Position numbers and translations under genes: made by a program. This document shows positions 24,030-36,400 of a stretch of DNA of 64,000 nucleotides, in pieces. Within the stretch, counting starts at the first letter, position 1. Each line of letters begins with the position of its first letter. The notes beneath the pieces are model-generated. The model was not told the origin of the DNA. It made no database searches and saw nothing but the letters and a program-made list of their open reading frames with translations. This DNA comes from Cristatella mucedo. Lineage: Eukaryota; Bryozoa; Phylactolaemata; Cristatellidae. The stretch is from the NCBI GenBank assembly GCA_009760855.2, contig WPIO01000001.1, positions 8,740,501 through 8,804,500 on the forward strand, in the 5' to 3' direction.

Positions 24030-24185
24030 TAGCCGCTTTAACATCCTTATTTGTGTAGTAGCAAAAGAGCCTTACTAGCTATCACTTGTTCTTGCACCAG
24101 GCGATAAAGGATTGCCTGCTGCAGGACTCGAACCCACAACCTGGGTCGTGAAGAGCAAGCATCACAACTCCTTGGCGACGACCCC
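24030..24185 (-). repeat. SINE2 copy inserted in duplication copy B only
   Basis: Reverse box B CAGGACTCGAACCCACAACC and box A side AAGAGCAAGCATCACAACTC, with the body AGAGCCTTACTAGCTATCAC and GGCGATAAAGGATTGC. The flanking sequence joins without it in copy A near 2615. Confidence 0.65.
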
Positions 24186-24770
24186 CTCTTACTATGTCCC
24201 ATGTTCTGCTCTGTACCTCTGTTTTCATAGTTGCAGACTAAATTTGTCCTTTAAATGCCAGCAATGGCAAGGTTTTGCACAGCTTCCCCAATTGAAGGTA
24301 ACCTGTCTGAAGTCTATATTCCGAGAGGACCCATATGCGTACTGCTTACCTAGCATAGTGCTCAATTCTACAAATCTTGCTGAAACGAAACTCACTTACA
24401 TTTTGTTATCGCATTTTCTAGCTCCAGATTTGTGTCAATACAACCCTGATAGCTGGAAATTTTGACTGTACAATTGTGCTAATTACCAATTATCCCGCAC
24501 TTTGCAGTAGTATTGTGCATCCCTCGTAGTTCCTTGCAAAACTTTCTTCCAAGCCGAATTTCGATAAGAGAATAGTCGATTCATACGTGCCCAATCAATA
24601 ACCACTTACAATAACCATCGATCATCGCCTTAACTACTTCCAAGTCAGAAAAATACTACCCAATCCATGCTGTGATCTGGCTGATCATTTTTTCTTGCCT
24701 CGTTTTTAATAAGATACACACTAACTGAGAATCCATACCATGAGGAAGGATCCTGCATGTACTTTGAAAG

Positions 24771-26004
24771 GCTTTGGACGGCATTTGCAAGAATCTCATA
24801 GTCAGGACTAAACCCAAGATGAAGGGAATAAAAATGAGCAATAATTTAGTAGCCACGAAAATAAAAAGAATTGCCTTTCGCTTTATGTTGATCGCTTATG
24901 CTACATTTTTAAAGCACAATTTGTAAAAGATCTTTTAAATGGATTTTAGTTGCTTGTAGTATAACCTCCCTTCTTCAAGCGGAAGTTTGCGTTTAATAAC
25001 CCCTGAAAACTTCGGCTGCCAAGCTGACTTTCTATTTATGCCATCCTTTCCTATAACAGTCATAATGACATACACAATTTGAACTTATAATAATGCATAA
25101 AAACACGCGCCGGTCGCCAAATCTAGCGGCTAGTTTGTCTATAATCAAAGAAAAATAGAAGTTCCAGTGGTGAGTGAATAATTAGGCACTCATGCAACTA
25201 TCTTCACTATACCTGTATATCTATTGCTGTTCTGGTTCGTCAGGTCAGTTTTGGGTCATTGCTTTGTACGAGCGTACGATTTTTAAAATAGAGCTATTCA
25301 TGCTGGTAGAGCGTAAGGTTAAACAGATAAGAATTAGTTAGGCTTGATTTGTATCATTCAAAGCAAGATATTTTAACTATACTGATTACATGAACAATGT
25401 GGTCCCACTCCAATTTGGACTCCGATATCGTTACTTGGGCTAGCTCGCTAAAAAATACTCAAAAGACTATTCGATGAATTTAGTTAATAAATACATACAG
25501 CAAAATAAATTAAAGTAAGGGTCTCAGTAATTTTAGTTTTGTAGATACAATTAGTAAAAGGTTCATTAAATATTGAAAAAAGGTAAATGTGGTATTATTC
25601 GAAGAAATAGTTGATATATTTAAATATGCCGATAAGGAAGTCTATGAATCTCCATTTGAAAACTCAGCAATCCATAAAGATGGTAGGATGGTAAGTTTGA
25701 AGATTCTCTGATCCCATCAGACTTCATCTCATTGGATAAAGAAAACTTAAGAAGATGTAATGAGTCAGCGAGACTGTCACAGAAGCAAGTACCATAAGCG
25801 TAGCAGTGTAAAATTTAAAAAAAAATATAATTGTCATGGCCGATCGCCATGACATATTGTCGAAGCACGCGACTGTCACATATGACTACATCTGTCTAGG
25901 ACTGCCAGAACAAACATTTCTATGGAAAACTTTAATAAGTATGGACTAGCTAAATGACCAGCTGCATTAAATTTGTAATGGCATATGAGCCTCGTTACTT
26001 ATTT
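24771..26004. other. AT-rich stretch, no gene recognised
   Basis: About 1.2 kb of AT-rich DNA with no frame or repeat that I can assign. Confidence 0.35.
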
Positions 26005-26105
26005 TCGCCTGCTTGCAGCAATCAGTGAAGGAACGCCTGATGCAGGCTACAAACTCGTTATCTGCATAGTGAAGTGTAAGCACCTTGCCGCTGAGCCATA
26101 ACACA
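26005..26105 (-). repeat. SINE2 fragment, decayed
   Basis: Reverse of the tRNA-like head: ACAAACTCGTTATCTGCATA (box B side) and GTGTAAGCACCTTGCCGCTG (box A side). Confidence 0.4.
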
Positions 26106-27199
26106 GATGTCAGTGAAAGGGATTATTCGCAAGAGTATTTGTATTCTAAGGGTCTATTGATCTCATGAGCAGCAGTTCTAGGAGGCCTGATATGCACCAC
26201 GCGGCTAAAATTTCTGCGTCAATTCATCTAGGGAGTAAAGTGCTAAGCCGAGACGCGTGAGAGAAATACGTCTTCTCTAGTTGATGGTTTCTTTCTTTCA
26301 GCCATATCTGTCACTTCGGAAAGCTACTGGCTTACATTCACGACGTAGCCAAGACTTTAGGAAACTTTGTCAGTCGTAACAAATTTTCATTCGGCCGTAG
26401 CATGATTGACTCCGGTGATCACATGATGATCGCCTCTACTTGTCGCTTCTTTCGGCCCTAGGCGGTTCCTCTAATTTTTTCTATATATTGTTGTAGGCAA
26501 TGAACTACATTGGCCAACGTGCAGATCGAAAGAGAACGCAAGCTGAACAGTACTCAAAACAGATATTACTCTGCTCTTGCAAGAGCTCTCTGCTTCTGAC
26601 ACAGGTAGCAATGCATTTTGTCTATTGGACCGACAGTGGGATCTCTCGAGACCAAGCGAAGCGTGACTTTTCTGCATGGGACTTACAAATAATTTTGTGA
26701 ATGATTAATGGCCAAAAAATACTACTATTCGTAGAGGCCTTAGGAATTTAAGGACGTGATAGCGCCTAGTCTACATGCTAATCATCCTCCTGCTGAGTTA
26801 AGTTTGGTTGTGTTGGGCTGGTTAAGCTATCTCTGAACGTTGGCTTATGCATATACCCAAGATTCTTGGCAGGAAGCCGCATCGACGAGTCTGCACATTG
26901 GCTGTATCCGCTCAAATTAGCAAGACAGACTCAGTCTGTATACAAAAGAGAATAAGAGATTCGAGTCACATTTATGCTTGATATTTGTTGTTATATTTCA
27001 GATAAGACAAGACAAGCGACGCTATTAAGTGCAGTAGGCATAAACAGTGGGAAAACAGTGATGCAAAATAACGAGTTCGCAGAAATGTTCGAAACAAGCT
27101 GAGAGCACGCACGACCTATGTTTGATTTGCAACGGCCAGAGTGAAACTTGTCAATGTTAGGAGGGTCGCCACTCAGAGTTTGATCGAGCTTGTCTCATC
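26106..27199. other. Downstream flank of gene 2, no feature recognised
   Basis: Would hold the 3' UTR of gene 2. No clear AATAAA was seen on the minus strand close to the stop. Confidence 0.3.
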
Positions 27200-27408
27200 T
27201 CAGTACATTCCAGCCAAAAGTATTAATGACGACGACAAAGCCGCAGCCGCAGTGGGCCAGACTCTCTTGCGCTCAAAAGCTCCGTTGCATAGGTTGCCGG
27301 AACAGTGGCACTGGAACATCGTCGTCCCTCTAAACCTAACTTTTTTGCAGTTGTCCTTTCCTCCACTAAGCATTGCTCCGAGCACGTGGGTGCTGCATTC
27401 TCGAACCA
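27200..27408 (-). CDS. Gene 2 exon 3: second half of Ly6 domain and GPI signal
   Basis: The acceptor ATTACAG is followed by TG-GTT-CGA-GAA-TGC, giving Val-Val-Arg-Glu-Cys across the junction. The exon holds RECST, DNCKK, QCHCSG and NLCNG, then AFERKR and a hydrophobic tail ending AGMY before the stop. I saw no AATAAA within the few hundred bases after the stop. Confidence 0.85.
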
Positions 27409-30400
27409 CTGTAATTAAAGACCGGGCTACAAGTTTAGTCATTCGTGAAGCAGACGAATCTTGGCTGTACTCTATTGATGCCAACAAAATCTTCTGCAAC
27501 GTAACTAGGCATTAAGCATAAGCATGCTCAATTCGAGCCACACTAGTCCTAATCGATGTTACCGGATGTTGATGCTTACCACCATATTTACATGGACTAT
27601 GATTTTCGCATTCATGAATGTCTGCACACTATCTATGATGAGATTCGCGCTTGAATTTAAGCCCATCCACAGGATTCTCGAGATTCATTATCCTGGTGAT
27701 AGGTTCAAGTCCAGCAGTGGCTAACTCTACTTTACTGACTGAATGCTGCGATGAAAAATCTCGTTGGGATCTTTTGCTGTTAGAAAAATAGGCTTTTTAA
27801 TCAGCTGAGCTTACTATTTTTATCGCACGTGTTCACGTGCAACCTTAAGTAATAAATACTTAAGAGAAAAGTTTTGCAATTGTAGTTATAAAGTTATCCG
27901 TCAAGCAAATGCATGCGTCATATGTAGTGGCCGTTCCAGCTTAAAAAGCCACATAAAAGACTCACACAAAAGTCACATACAATCTTCTTGCCTAAAGCAT
28001 CCCCAAAATATGTAAATCCGTTCTATTTAAACAGTTGATTTACTCAATTGACGCGTCTAAGTATAATGAGTACTGTAACTGCAGCTTCACAGTTGTAGAG
28101 CTCCTTGGGAAATCAGTCATGTATTTTAGATAGCCTGCAATGCAGGAAACAGAATAATAGGCCAGCTTCTCTAATTCACCGAAGATTTCTCTTTCTTGGC
28201 CTTTCCGTACTCGCATCCTGACCAGCTGCGTGCGTGCTGACGAAATATTCTCGCTAAACCACACTCATTAAGCCATAGTCTGATTTGATCCCAGACTGTC
28301 GTGATGAGCCCTTGAGACTCTCTAAAATACAGCTTCTATAAAGTGCGTAGAAATAGATTTGGTTCTCTGAGGGTGCTATACCTGTGCATTAATAGTATTA
28401 TTATTAAAAATTCTGCTAGAGGCTACAGATCCCCGCCAGAAAGATAGCCATCAAGGCGATACGATGTGGTGCATTTTCTGGAATAACTTTTTGATTCCTC
28501 TCACGGAACAGAAAGCTGAAGGTTCAGATAGCTCGGCTGATATTAAAACGTCTCCACGCGCTATATTTTATTCCCATGCTGCGACCACCCTCGATGAATT
28601 CATCCTTTCGTTTTCTCTCAGCAGGCTTCCCAACTCCGCCTCACTACAGCTAATACTTCTATTGACATCTGCAAAATTCCGATCCCTTAAACAAAAAAAC
28701 TATATCAAAACATTTGTAATCCACCTTAATGAACATGTTTTGAGCTGGCTATGCCTCAAAATAATCACAAGAAATAAGTTACTTGCTAGGCCGCATCTAC
28801 ATATACAGCTGAGACAGAATGGTCAGAACGATGCACCCTGATGCACTCGCAAAGTGAGTATATGAATGAACGAACATCTGAGGAGCAACCTGCAATAGTA
28901 ATTCGATGTGCTAATGAATGACCGAGTAGAAAATACAGAGATAAAATGAAAAAAGCAAAAGCATAAACAATAGCAACCTGCTACTCATAAAAGGTAAGAG
29001 TATAGAAAACTACCATACACTCATTTAGTTAAAGAGTGATTAAACATGAAAGGCAAGAGCATAGCATCCACTCACACTCACGGAGTGAGTGAATAAATGA
29101 ACTTGACTTTACGTAGCAAAAAAATCTCAGGACAAGCATTAAGGAATGCACCTTTTTTTTAGTACGAAGTCAGTGACCACTCCTTGTACTTGTGAGCCAT
29201 ATGGATGACTACCATCACGATAAAAAATATCCTGCTTAATGCAGTGCCTTTGGCTATCCCAAGCGCTCCGTTAAACGATCAAGACTGCTGCGCGTTTTTG
29301 ATCAAGTTCGTTGAACAAGCAAATATTCTTTGTAGACAATGTGGAAAATAGTTATTTTTGACGCCGATTTTGATTCTTTCTATAAGTGTGTGCACGCAGG
29401 GCTACACATATGCATAACTGTCTGAAACTTCAGAGCAGGGCTAGTAATAAGTGGCTTCTTGGCAGGTCAGGCCTTCGTAGCGAACTACGCGCCTAGGCTT
29501 CTGTTGATAACGCATTCTGTAACCTTCTGAAGCCTTTAATTCAAACAGCATAAGGAAAACAAGAGTTTCAGCTGGCGAGCGAGCGAAGTTAGCTATGAGC
29601 AGCGAATGACGGCTTAAAAGACATGAAGAACGGCTGAGTAAACAACCGAGTGAGGATCAGCTGAGATCGGATGGCTCCTTTGCTTAATGTTAGCGAAAGT
29701 GAGCTCCTTAGCACATTCTGAGCATAAGATACGATTTCTGAATGCAGGTTCGCTACTTGTGTTTGTCTTTCGATGACGGCTGACCCAAGATGGCGAGGAT
29801 AGCTGAGGCTATCGAGGGTTCTGCAACTATGAGGAGCTATTGAGCTGTGGATCGCGTAGGTCAGAGTACGAGTTTAATTCGAGCCGTGTAGATCATTCAG
29901 AGTACGATTTTAGTCTTTCTCAGTGAGCCGTGTCGGTCAGAGTACAAATTTACTATGCATCTTTCGATTCATCGTGTACCATTGAGGTTCAATTTCAATC
30001 AAGACGAGAGTCAAATGATTCGCATCTGGATGTTTTTTTAGGAGGTACCACCCGAGTGCGTGCTAGCACCTCGGTGCCCCCAAGCCGAAACGTGATCAGC
30101 TTGAAAAAAAATGATCTTTTGTGGGTCATACGTAATTCTAAGTCTCATATATATTTATAACTAAGAAGCTTGGATTAGTTGCTGAAACACTTACGTAAGT
30201 GTATGCTTTAAAGCAGCTAGATGATGGTAGAACGAGAGCGCCCAGCGGCTAAGGCCACAAAAAAGTGAGACCGGCAATAATCGATACAAGACCATGTTTC
30301 CAGCCAACGGCGTTTGATCGTGGTTACTAAAGCATCAAAGAAAACAGAAAACGCCAGTTTTCTTCGGGCTCCTCTTCGAAGGAGCCGCAGGGCGGCGCTG

Positions 30401-33400
30401 GCTGTCGCATCCCCACGGCAGCTTCGTCTGTCAGCGAACGCCTGACGCCAGCCCATGACGTCAGCTAGCCCAAGGCCTGCCCTGTTTGCTTAGGTTGGCC
30501 GAGCACCGTTCTTTGTGCAATTTTTGTCTGGTCTGCCTGGGTGTGGCTGCCGACGACTTTCAGCGGTGCTGAGTGCCTCGGCCAGTCGTCGGTTTGAAAA
30601 GATAAAAACATTTACATGTTTTTTGCTGTCTTCTTATTGAGAGCGTCGATTCTGGTTATTGGGTTTTAATGAGAAACTCACATTCTGAAGACAGCGTCTC
30701 ATGGCAGTGTAGCGAGCAGAATGGCTCCTGTTGCTACTAGTCAGTGCGCAAAGTTCACGACAACGCTTTACGTCAACTGCAAGCGTCATTACACGGTCGG
30801 GAAGACATGCCTGTGAGAGCTACACAAGTCTATATGCGTTTCAGCTTGATGAAAGTGAATAGACTCCACTATGGAGCTGATGTGCTCATCTAGTGAAAGG
30901 TTCTGTCGGAATAGTTTGGATAATGTAGAAACGCCAAGTTTGAAACTAACCCAAACAAGTTCGAGTGTGACTCGACATTAAAATGGTGTCAGTCCAGAAG
31001 CAACACGTTGTGTTCGGGCATGTTATGCCACAGAACGATGAGCATATTAAGATCTCTTTCGGGTTTCTATTAATCATTAAGACAGGATTGCAACCAGGAT
31101 ATTATAATTCGGGGGTTAAATTTCAACCCTGAAAGGTTTGTTCAAGTCAAGATCCGCTCATGGAATTCCTTCCGCTAAGGCTCTGAAGACCTTTTTAGAG
31201 ACTTTTACTCCTCTCTTTTGGAGAACCTGAAGTTCAGTTTCCGGGGCACTGCCAGAAAGCCTCGTCAGGACAGTCAGTATAAATATGTATCTGCAAATAC
31301 GTACGTCCTTCGAGTTGGAGGGCTTGACATGGCTTGTCTTCGGCAACAGAGCAGAGAGCCACTTCTTTCAAAATGTCTAGAGGTGGACCGTGAGTATGCA
31401 CGCCTAAAACTCACTATAAAAGCCACCTTGTGGTCTCAGCTACACAAAAAGGAAGAGGGAAATTGCTTGAGGAAAAAGCACCCTGATAAAGCGCTCGGAA
31501 GGCGCAAGTAGAATAAGCCCAGTGGACCCTTTGTTGGAGGCAGGTTGCTATGGGTGGGGGCTATACGAGTTTTGGGAGCTAAAGTAAAAGGTTGCAAGGT
31601 GGCGTTCCTGCGGGGCGACTAGATTCCAGTTGTCCAAGCGTGACCTAAAGTCACAACCTAAGCTATGCTGCCTTCGGGCAGGAGCCTTCAACTGTAAAAC
31701 CAGAATTTAGGAGGCCGTGCTTTCTCAGAGTTATGATATCTTTAATTGAATGACGACAAAACTAAATAAATAATTATGTTCAAACTTCGCGACAATCAGA
31801 AACCGGGACGTCTAACTCTTCTATCAGGCTTGGCAAACGTACCTGCTCTAGCCACCGCACGAATCTCGTCTCCTTCACAAAAGGACCTCTCTTTATAATG
31901 TAATGTAATGTATCTCCGTCAGTAACTCCACAAAGTCATAAAGACCATGTGGGTGTTACGCAGGAGAGTTTTATATAGCGCACTCACAGCCTAAGCGGCT
32001 TTCGGTACGCATTCGGTAGCCAACAGACTTCGTCTCACGCAACAAAGAGAAAGTGGGAAGCATAGCAAAGTTAGGAGAGCAGTTCAGGTAGTGAGTAGCA
32101 TAGAAGTAGCAGTTCAGGACCGCTGAAAAAGATGTGCCATAGTCGGCAGTTGGAGAGTAGATGTCGTTGCGTAAGAATCTATAGATGACCACTTCAGTTC
32201 CACATTATTTTTCCTACGGTAATCGAGTAATATTACGTTAAATCGAACACTCTTAGATTAGGATAACACAGCCAATATGGTCCTTGAGTTTGTCACATCC
32301 CATCTGGACTTATGTGACTCACCACTAGTAGGTCAGCGGCATGTGCAATGAGATACCACCTGCTGGTGCAAAATTCTGCAACAAGGTTTTTCAGTAGTAC
32401 ACGTCAAAGTTAGCACATTGTAGTACTTCCGGTAAACCTTTACTGATTTCCCATCAACCACCATGGCGACTTTAAGGTTTTGCCATTCACCTTTAGGTCT
32501 CTTCATTCTCATGCTACAGCCTGTGTTACTAGAATACTTCACAATGAGGCCTCTCATTGCAACACCAGCTCAACTGAGTAGTCGTTTTATTGTGCTTCTA
32601 GCTAAACGCAAATCCTTTGAAGACCGTGTCTTTAGTTCCATTGCTCTCAAAGCCTGGACTTATCTCTACCAATAGGCATAACGTCATTTCAGGAATTGAA
32701 AACATTTACAAAGTAGCTACAAAACTATCAGTTTGTCAAGGCCCTTTCTCTGTCTGTGTACATTTTCTTGTATGTGCTAGTGCATTCTGACATTGTAAAT
32801 ATATGACTAACCAGCAATTTAAAGGCTTTTTTGCACCATATTGAAATTTTTTCCTACTATATTTATTCTCTATTACGGTGCTATACAATTTTTTTAACGG
32901 CCCATTATTAGTCTCACTTTTGGCTATGGTGTAATATTCAGTATATCAGTAGATAATTTTGACATTAATCCGTGATATTAATCAATTATATTGTTCTGCG
33001 ATTATCTTGGCTAAATTCACGAGATGACTGTGCTGGCCGGAGAGAAGTTCGTAAGGAATTAGGATCATGACAATGCAGCTGTATGCAACAATTGTTCATT
33101 GGCGATGTGCACAGTTTAAGCTACTTGGATATCTGCTCAGCTCCAAATGAGAATAATATAAGGAATCATGTGCGATGGCTGGGAGCAGGAATAAAAATAT
33201 CCATAACAGAGCTGCACCTATATAGAGACACCGATCGCCACAGGCTATTGGCTCATCGGTAAGGTGCTCGCACTTCAATTCCAGACTTCAGCGAGACTTG
33301 CAGCTTGGTTAGAGACAGTCTGACCTCGCCCTTTCAGATGGACCCAAAGGGGCTTGAGTCCTACCCCACCCAAGTGGTTACCAACGGCCTTGAATCCAAA

Positions 33401-36400
33401 ACACTTACTGGCAACTCTAAAAGTAGCAGTACATTTAAAAGATGCTTACCATAATTGTAACCCGTCGATTCTTTAAACTGCCCTTTTGTGCATCCGTCTG
33501 ATACCGACGGGCAAACCTTTTGCTCAGCCTCGTTAAAATCATCTTTGCATACTCCTGAGGCACCGATGGAGCCACAAGTGTAACAATTCAAGGTAAGTGC
33601 CGGTAACGCGCCTGCAAATTTAATACAGTTCACCATAGAAAGATCGCTAAGATCGCATAAGAAAGATCGCTAGCTCCTAGACAAGACTTGCAAAACCTGC
33701 CACTCACTATGAAGCAATTGCAAGCGAGACGAGTCTCTTTCTATGGACGTACTGGGGCAATCTTTCTACGCTACGTCTAGGCTTGAAATGAAGCAGGTTA
33801 AATGATTAGGGATTTTGTTAACTGTTGCAGCTCGAGTAATCACGGAAAACGCAATATACACATGGATGAAAAAAATAATACAATGAAAGTTATTAGCTCA
33901 TTCTATATGTTATTGAATCATGGTATGCCACAAACTGAGTCGATAATTATAGGCTCCAAGCTATTAGAGGGTGCGAGCAAAGGGCAGGTCTCCCAATGAT
34001 TTAGTGTTGGTTAGAGGCCCAGATTAATGGCATGAGTTAGATGATTGAGTGGTGATACGATGAGAAGTCTGATTGGGCAGTTTTTCCTACAGGTAGAGTA
34101 CACTAAGAGAATTGAGGAACATGCTTTTAAAAGTGAGTGGTGCAACCTTAAAGTTGATATTCAGCTCGATGGGTGCTAGTGCAGACCCATGAGAAGTGTC
34201 TTGCTTCGACATTTGCAACATTCATGACAGACAGCCCTCTCAGCAGAGGCTTGCACAAGCTGTAATCGTCCTCTCAAATTTGTAAAAGCTGCAAGTAGCG
34301 AGTTACAGGAGTCTAGACGGCGTGTCACAAATAGATGATCAGCTCGACCGACCGACAGCTCTGCACGTGTTCTGCTGTCAGACTGGGTATCGCGACCAAG
34401 CTAGTCTCATTGCTCCAACACCAAGCACTTTATTCAGAAACCATGCCGGCCGAGCCCAGTCTAGGCACTCTGGATGGCTGCCGGCATCTAGGGATCTAGC
34501 CCTCTCCCTCCTCCCTCCGTCTCTGTCCTCCAATGGTAATTCTCCAGCAGCCATTGTATTCCGTGCATTCACTGCTTTTGCACTGTTTCCGAACCCACCC
34601 GACAGCTGCTGCCATTTTGTGGTAGATGGATATTCCCAAAGATGACACTAATGCATAGATTTGTGCCGGACTGCCAAGTCATCCTCAGAGAGCCATCGTC
34701 CGCTCGAGAGGCTGCGGCTGCTTAGGCAGTCTGAGCCCTCGTAGGGCCTCCATCCACTGCTCCGGTCAGTTCCTAACACAGGGTGATGATTGCTCCTGGT
34801 TCAGCCCGACCACTGGCTCGGCTTCTTTTGCCTCCCTCATTCCTGGCTCCGTGTAAATTCTTTCTCATCTCCGTCTCTCCCGTCACCTCCGTTCTCAGCC
34901 GCTCCGAAAGAGATCCTTCACTAACCAAGCCCCTCTCGGGGTCAAGGCCTACTCCACTGTTTTGGCCATGCTCTTGAGTGGCTGGGCCACATGCTGCTCC
35001 TCAAGCCTGGCTTTGCTCGACCCTGGTAATGCCACCGCCAAGCTACTCAGAAGCGACTACTTCCACTCTTCTCGTCTCCACTCAAGGTCCTCTCATTGCT
35101 GTCGCTCCTCTGCCTCCCGTCGCTGCTCCTACTCATTGCGTTGCTGTCGCTCCTTCACCAATAGCTGCTCCAGCTGCTTGCATTGTTGTCGCTCCTCCAG
35201 TCATTGCTGCAGGCCCCTTGAAGCTCCACAGAAGAATTATCTTCAACGGTGCTAGCCATTTCCTGGTAGTTCCAACCAGAGCACGCTGGCATGCACCGCC
35301 CTTGCCAAGCCTGTACTTACTGTACGTGCTGATCCCGATGGAGATGCCGTCCTAGATCCCACCGCTGAGCCACTGAATGTGACAGCCTGTCGTAGGGCAG
35401 GAAAGTGCGACCAAGCAACAAGTCTCCTGGCTCCAACACCGAGCACTTTATTCTGAAACCACGCCTGCCAAGCCCAGTTGACTTACTCTAGACCGCTGCC
35501 AGCGTCGAGGTATCTAGCCCTCTCCCTCCTTCTATTTCCTCCCATCTCTACTTCCCCGGCAGTTCTTATATTCCATGAGTACATTTTTTTTGCACTGTCG
35601 CGCCATCGTTCGTTCCCAACCCTCCCGACAGCTGACGGCAGTTTGTGGTAGGTAGATGGATGTCCCCACAGATGCTGCCGATGCATGGATTTGTGCCCGA
35701 CTGCCGGGAGCCATTTCCTGCCCCTCGACAGCTCGAGAGCTTGCTATGGCAGTCTGAGCCCTCGTAGAGCCTCCACTGCCCAGTGCTCGCGGGCTCATGA
35801 ATCTTAGGCTCCATCATAATGAGCTATCCTTATCTAAGGTGACCACCATTTTGTATTGATAGAGACAGCATTTACTTCGCAGTAATTCGTAACACAGTTT
35901 CGCTAATTTTAGCTGGTTCAACAGCCTTATTTGCATGGCGGTGTAAGAGCATTAGCGGCTGTCACCATCGCTTGCAGTCGGCAATAAATGATCCCATACC
36001 GCAAGTTTCGAACCCACGACCTCGGTCATAAAAAAAACGACCAACTGATCTACTGGCTATCATTGCTCGTACCAGCTAAGCCCGTAGGGAATTTAGCTTC
36101 CAGTAGCTTCCTGTGTCTTCCCGAGCTATGGTCGAGGCATGAAGCTGATAATGCTAATCCACTGTGATAAAGGCTAAGAAAGCAAAAGTCCAAGGATAGC
36201 ACCTTATAACTTGTGTTGGACTCTTTTCGGTGCACTGGGTAGTGTACCGGCTAGGATGTCCTGACAAGCCTGACAAGATATGTCCTGACAAGATATGCAC
36301 TGAACAACCCAAGACGCTGAAGCAAGTCGATCCAAATGAGCAGTGACCTATCCTGAAAACACTTTTAGCCAAACCCCTTCAAGTGTTGATTGAACCTTGA

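Larger units (their letters stand above)
21240..24770. repeat. Segmental duplication copy B (partner 425-3475)
   Basis: Colinear with copy A over its whole length, except for a block of about 0.85 kb at 22250-23095 and a SINE2 at 24030-24185 that copy A lacks. Both copies are on the same strand, about 20.8 kb apart, so they are direct repeats. Confidence 0.75.
34376..35797. mobile_element. Small LTR-like element (TRIM or gutted LTR retrotransposon) in intron 1 of gene 2
   Basis: Two direct repeats of about 0.4 kb (34376-34768 and 35388-35797) flank about 0.62 kb. Both repeats share AGCACTTTATTC followed by GAAACCA, GATCTAGCCCTCTCCCTCC versus TATCTAGCCCTCTCCCTCC, and CAGTCTGAGCCCTCGTAG. On the minus strand each repeat can be read TG...CA and contains AATAAAG, as expected of an LTR with a poly(A) signal. 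I found no clear target duplication, primer-binding site or polypurine tract, so a simple partial tandem duplication is the main alternative. Divergence between the repeats shows the event is not recent. Confidence 0.5.

Noticed and set aside
33096-33278. Signal-peptide-like frame in intron 2 of gene 2
   Set aside because: It is downstream of exon 2, has no fitting donor, and a better first exon with the right phase was found at 36936-36975.
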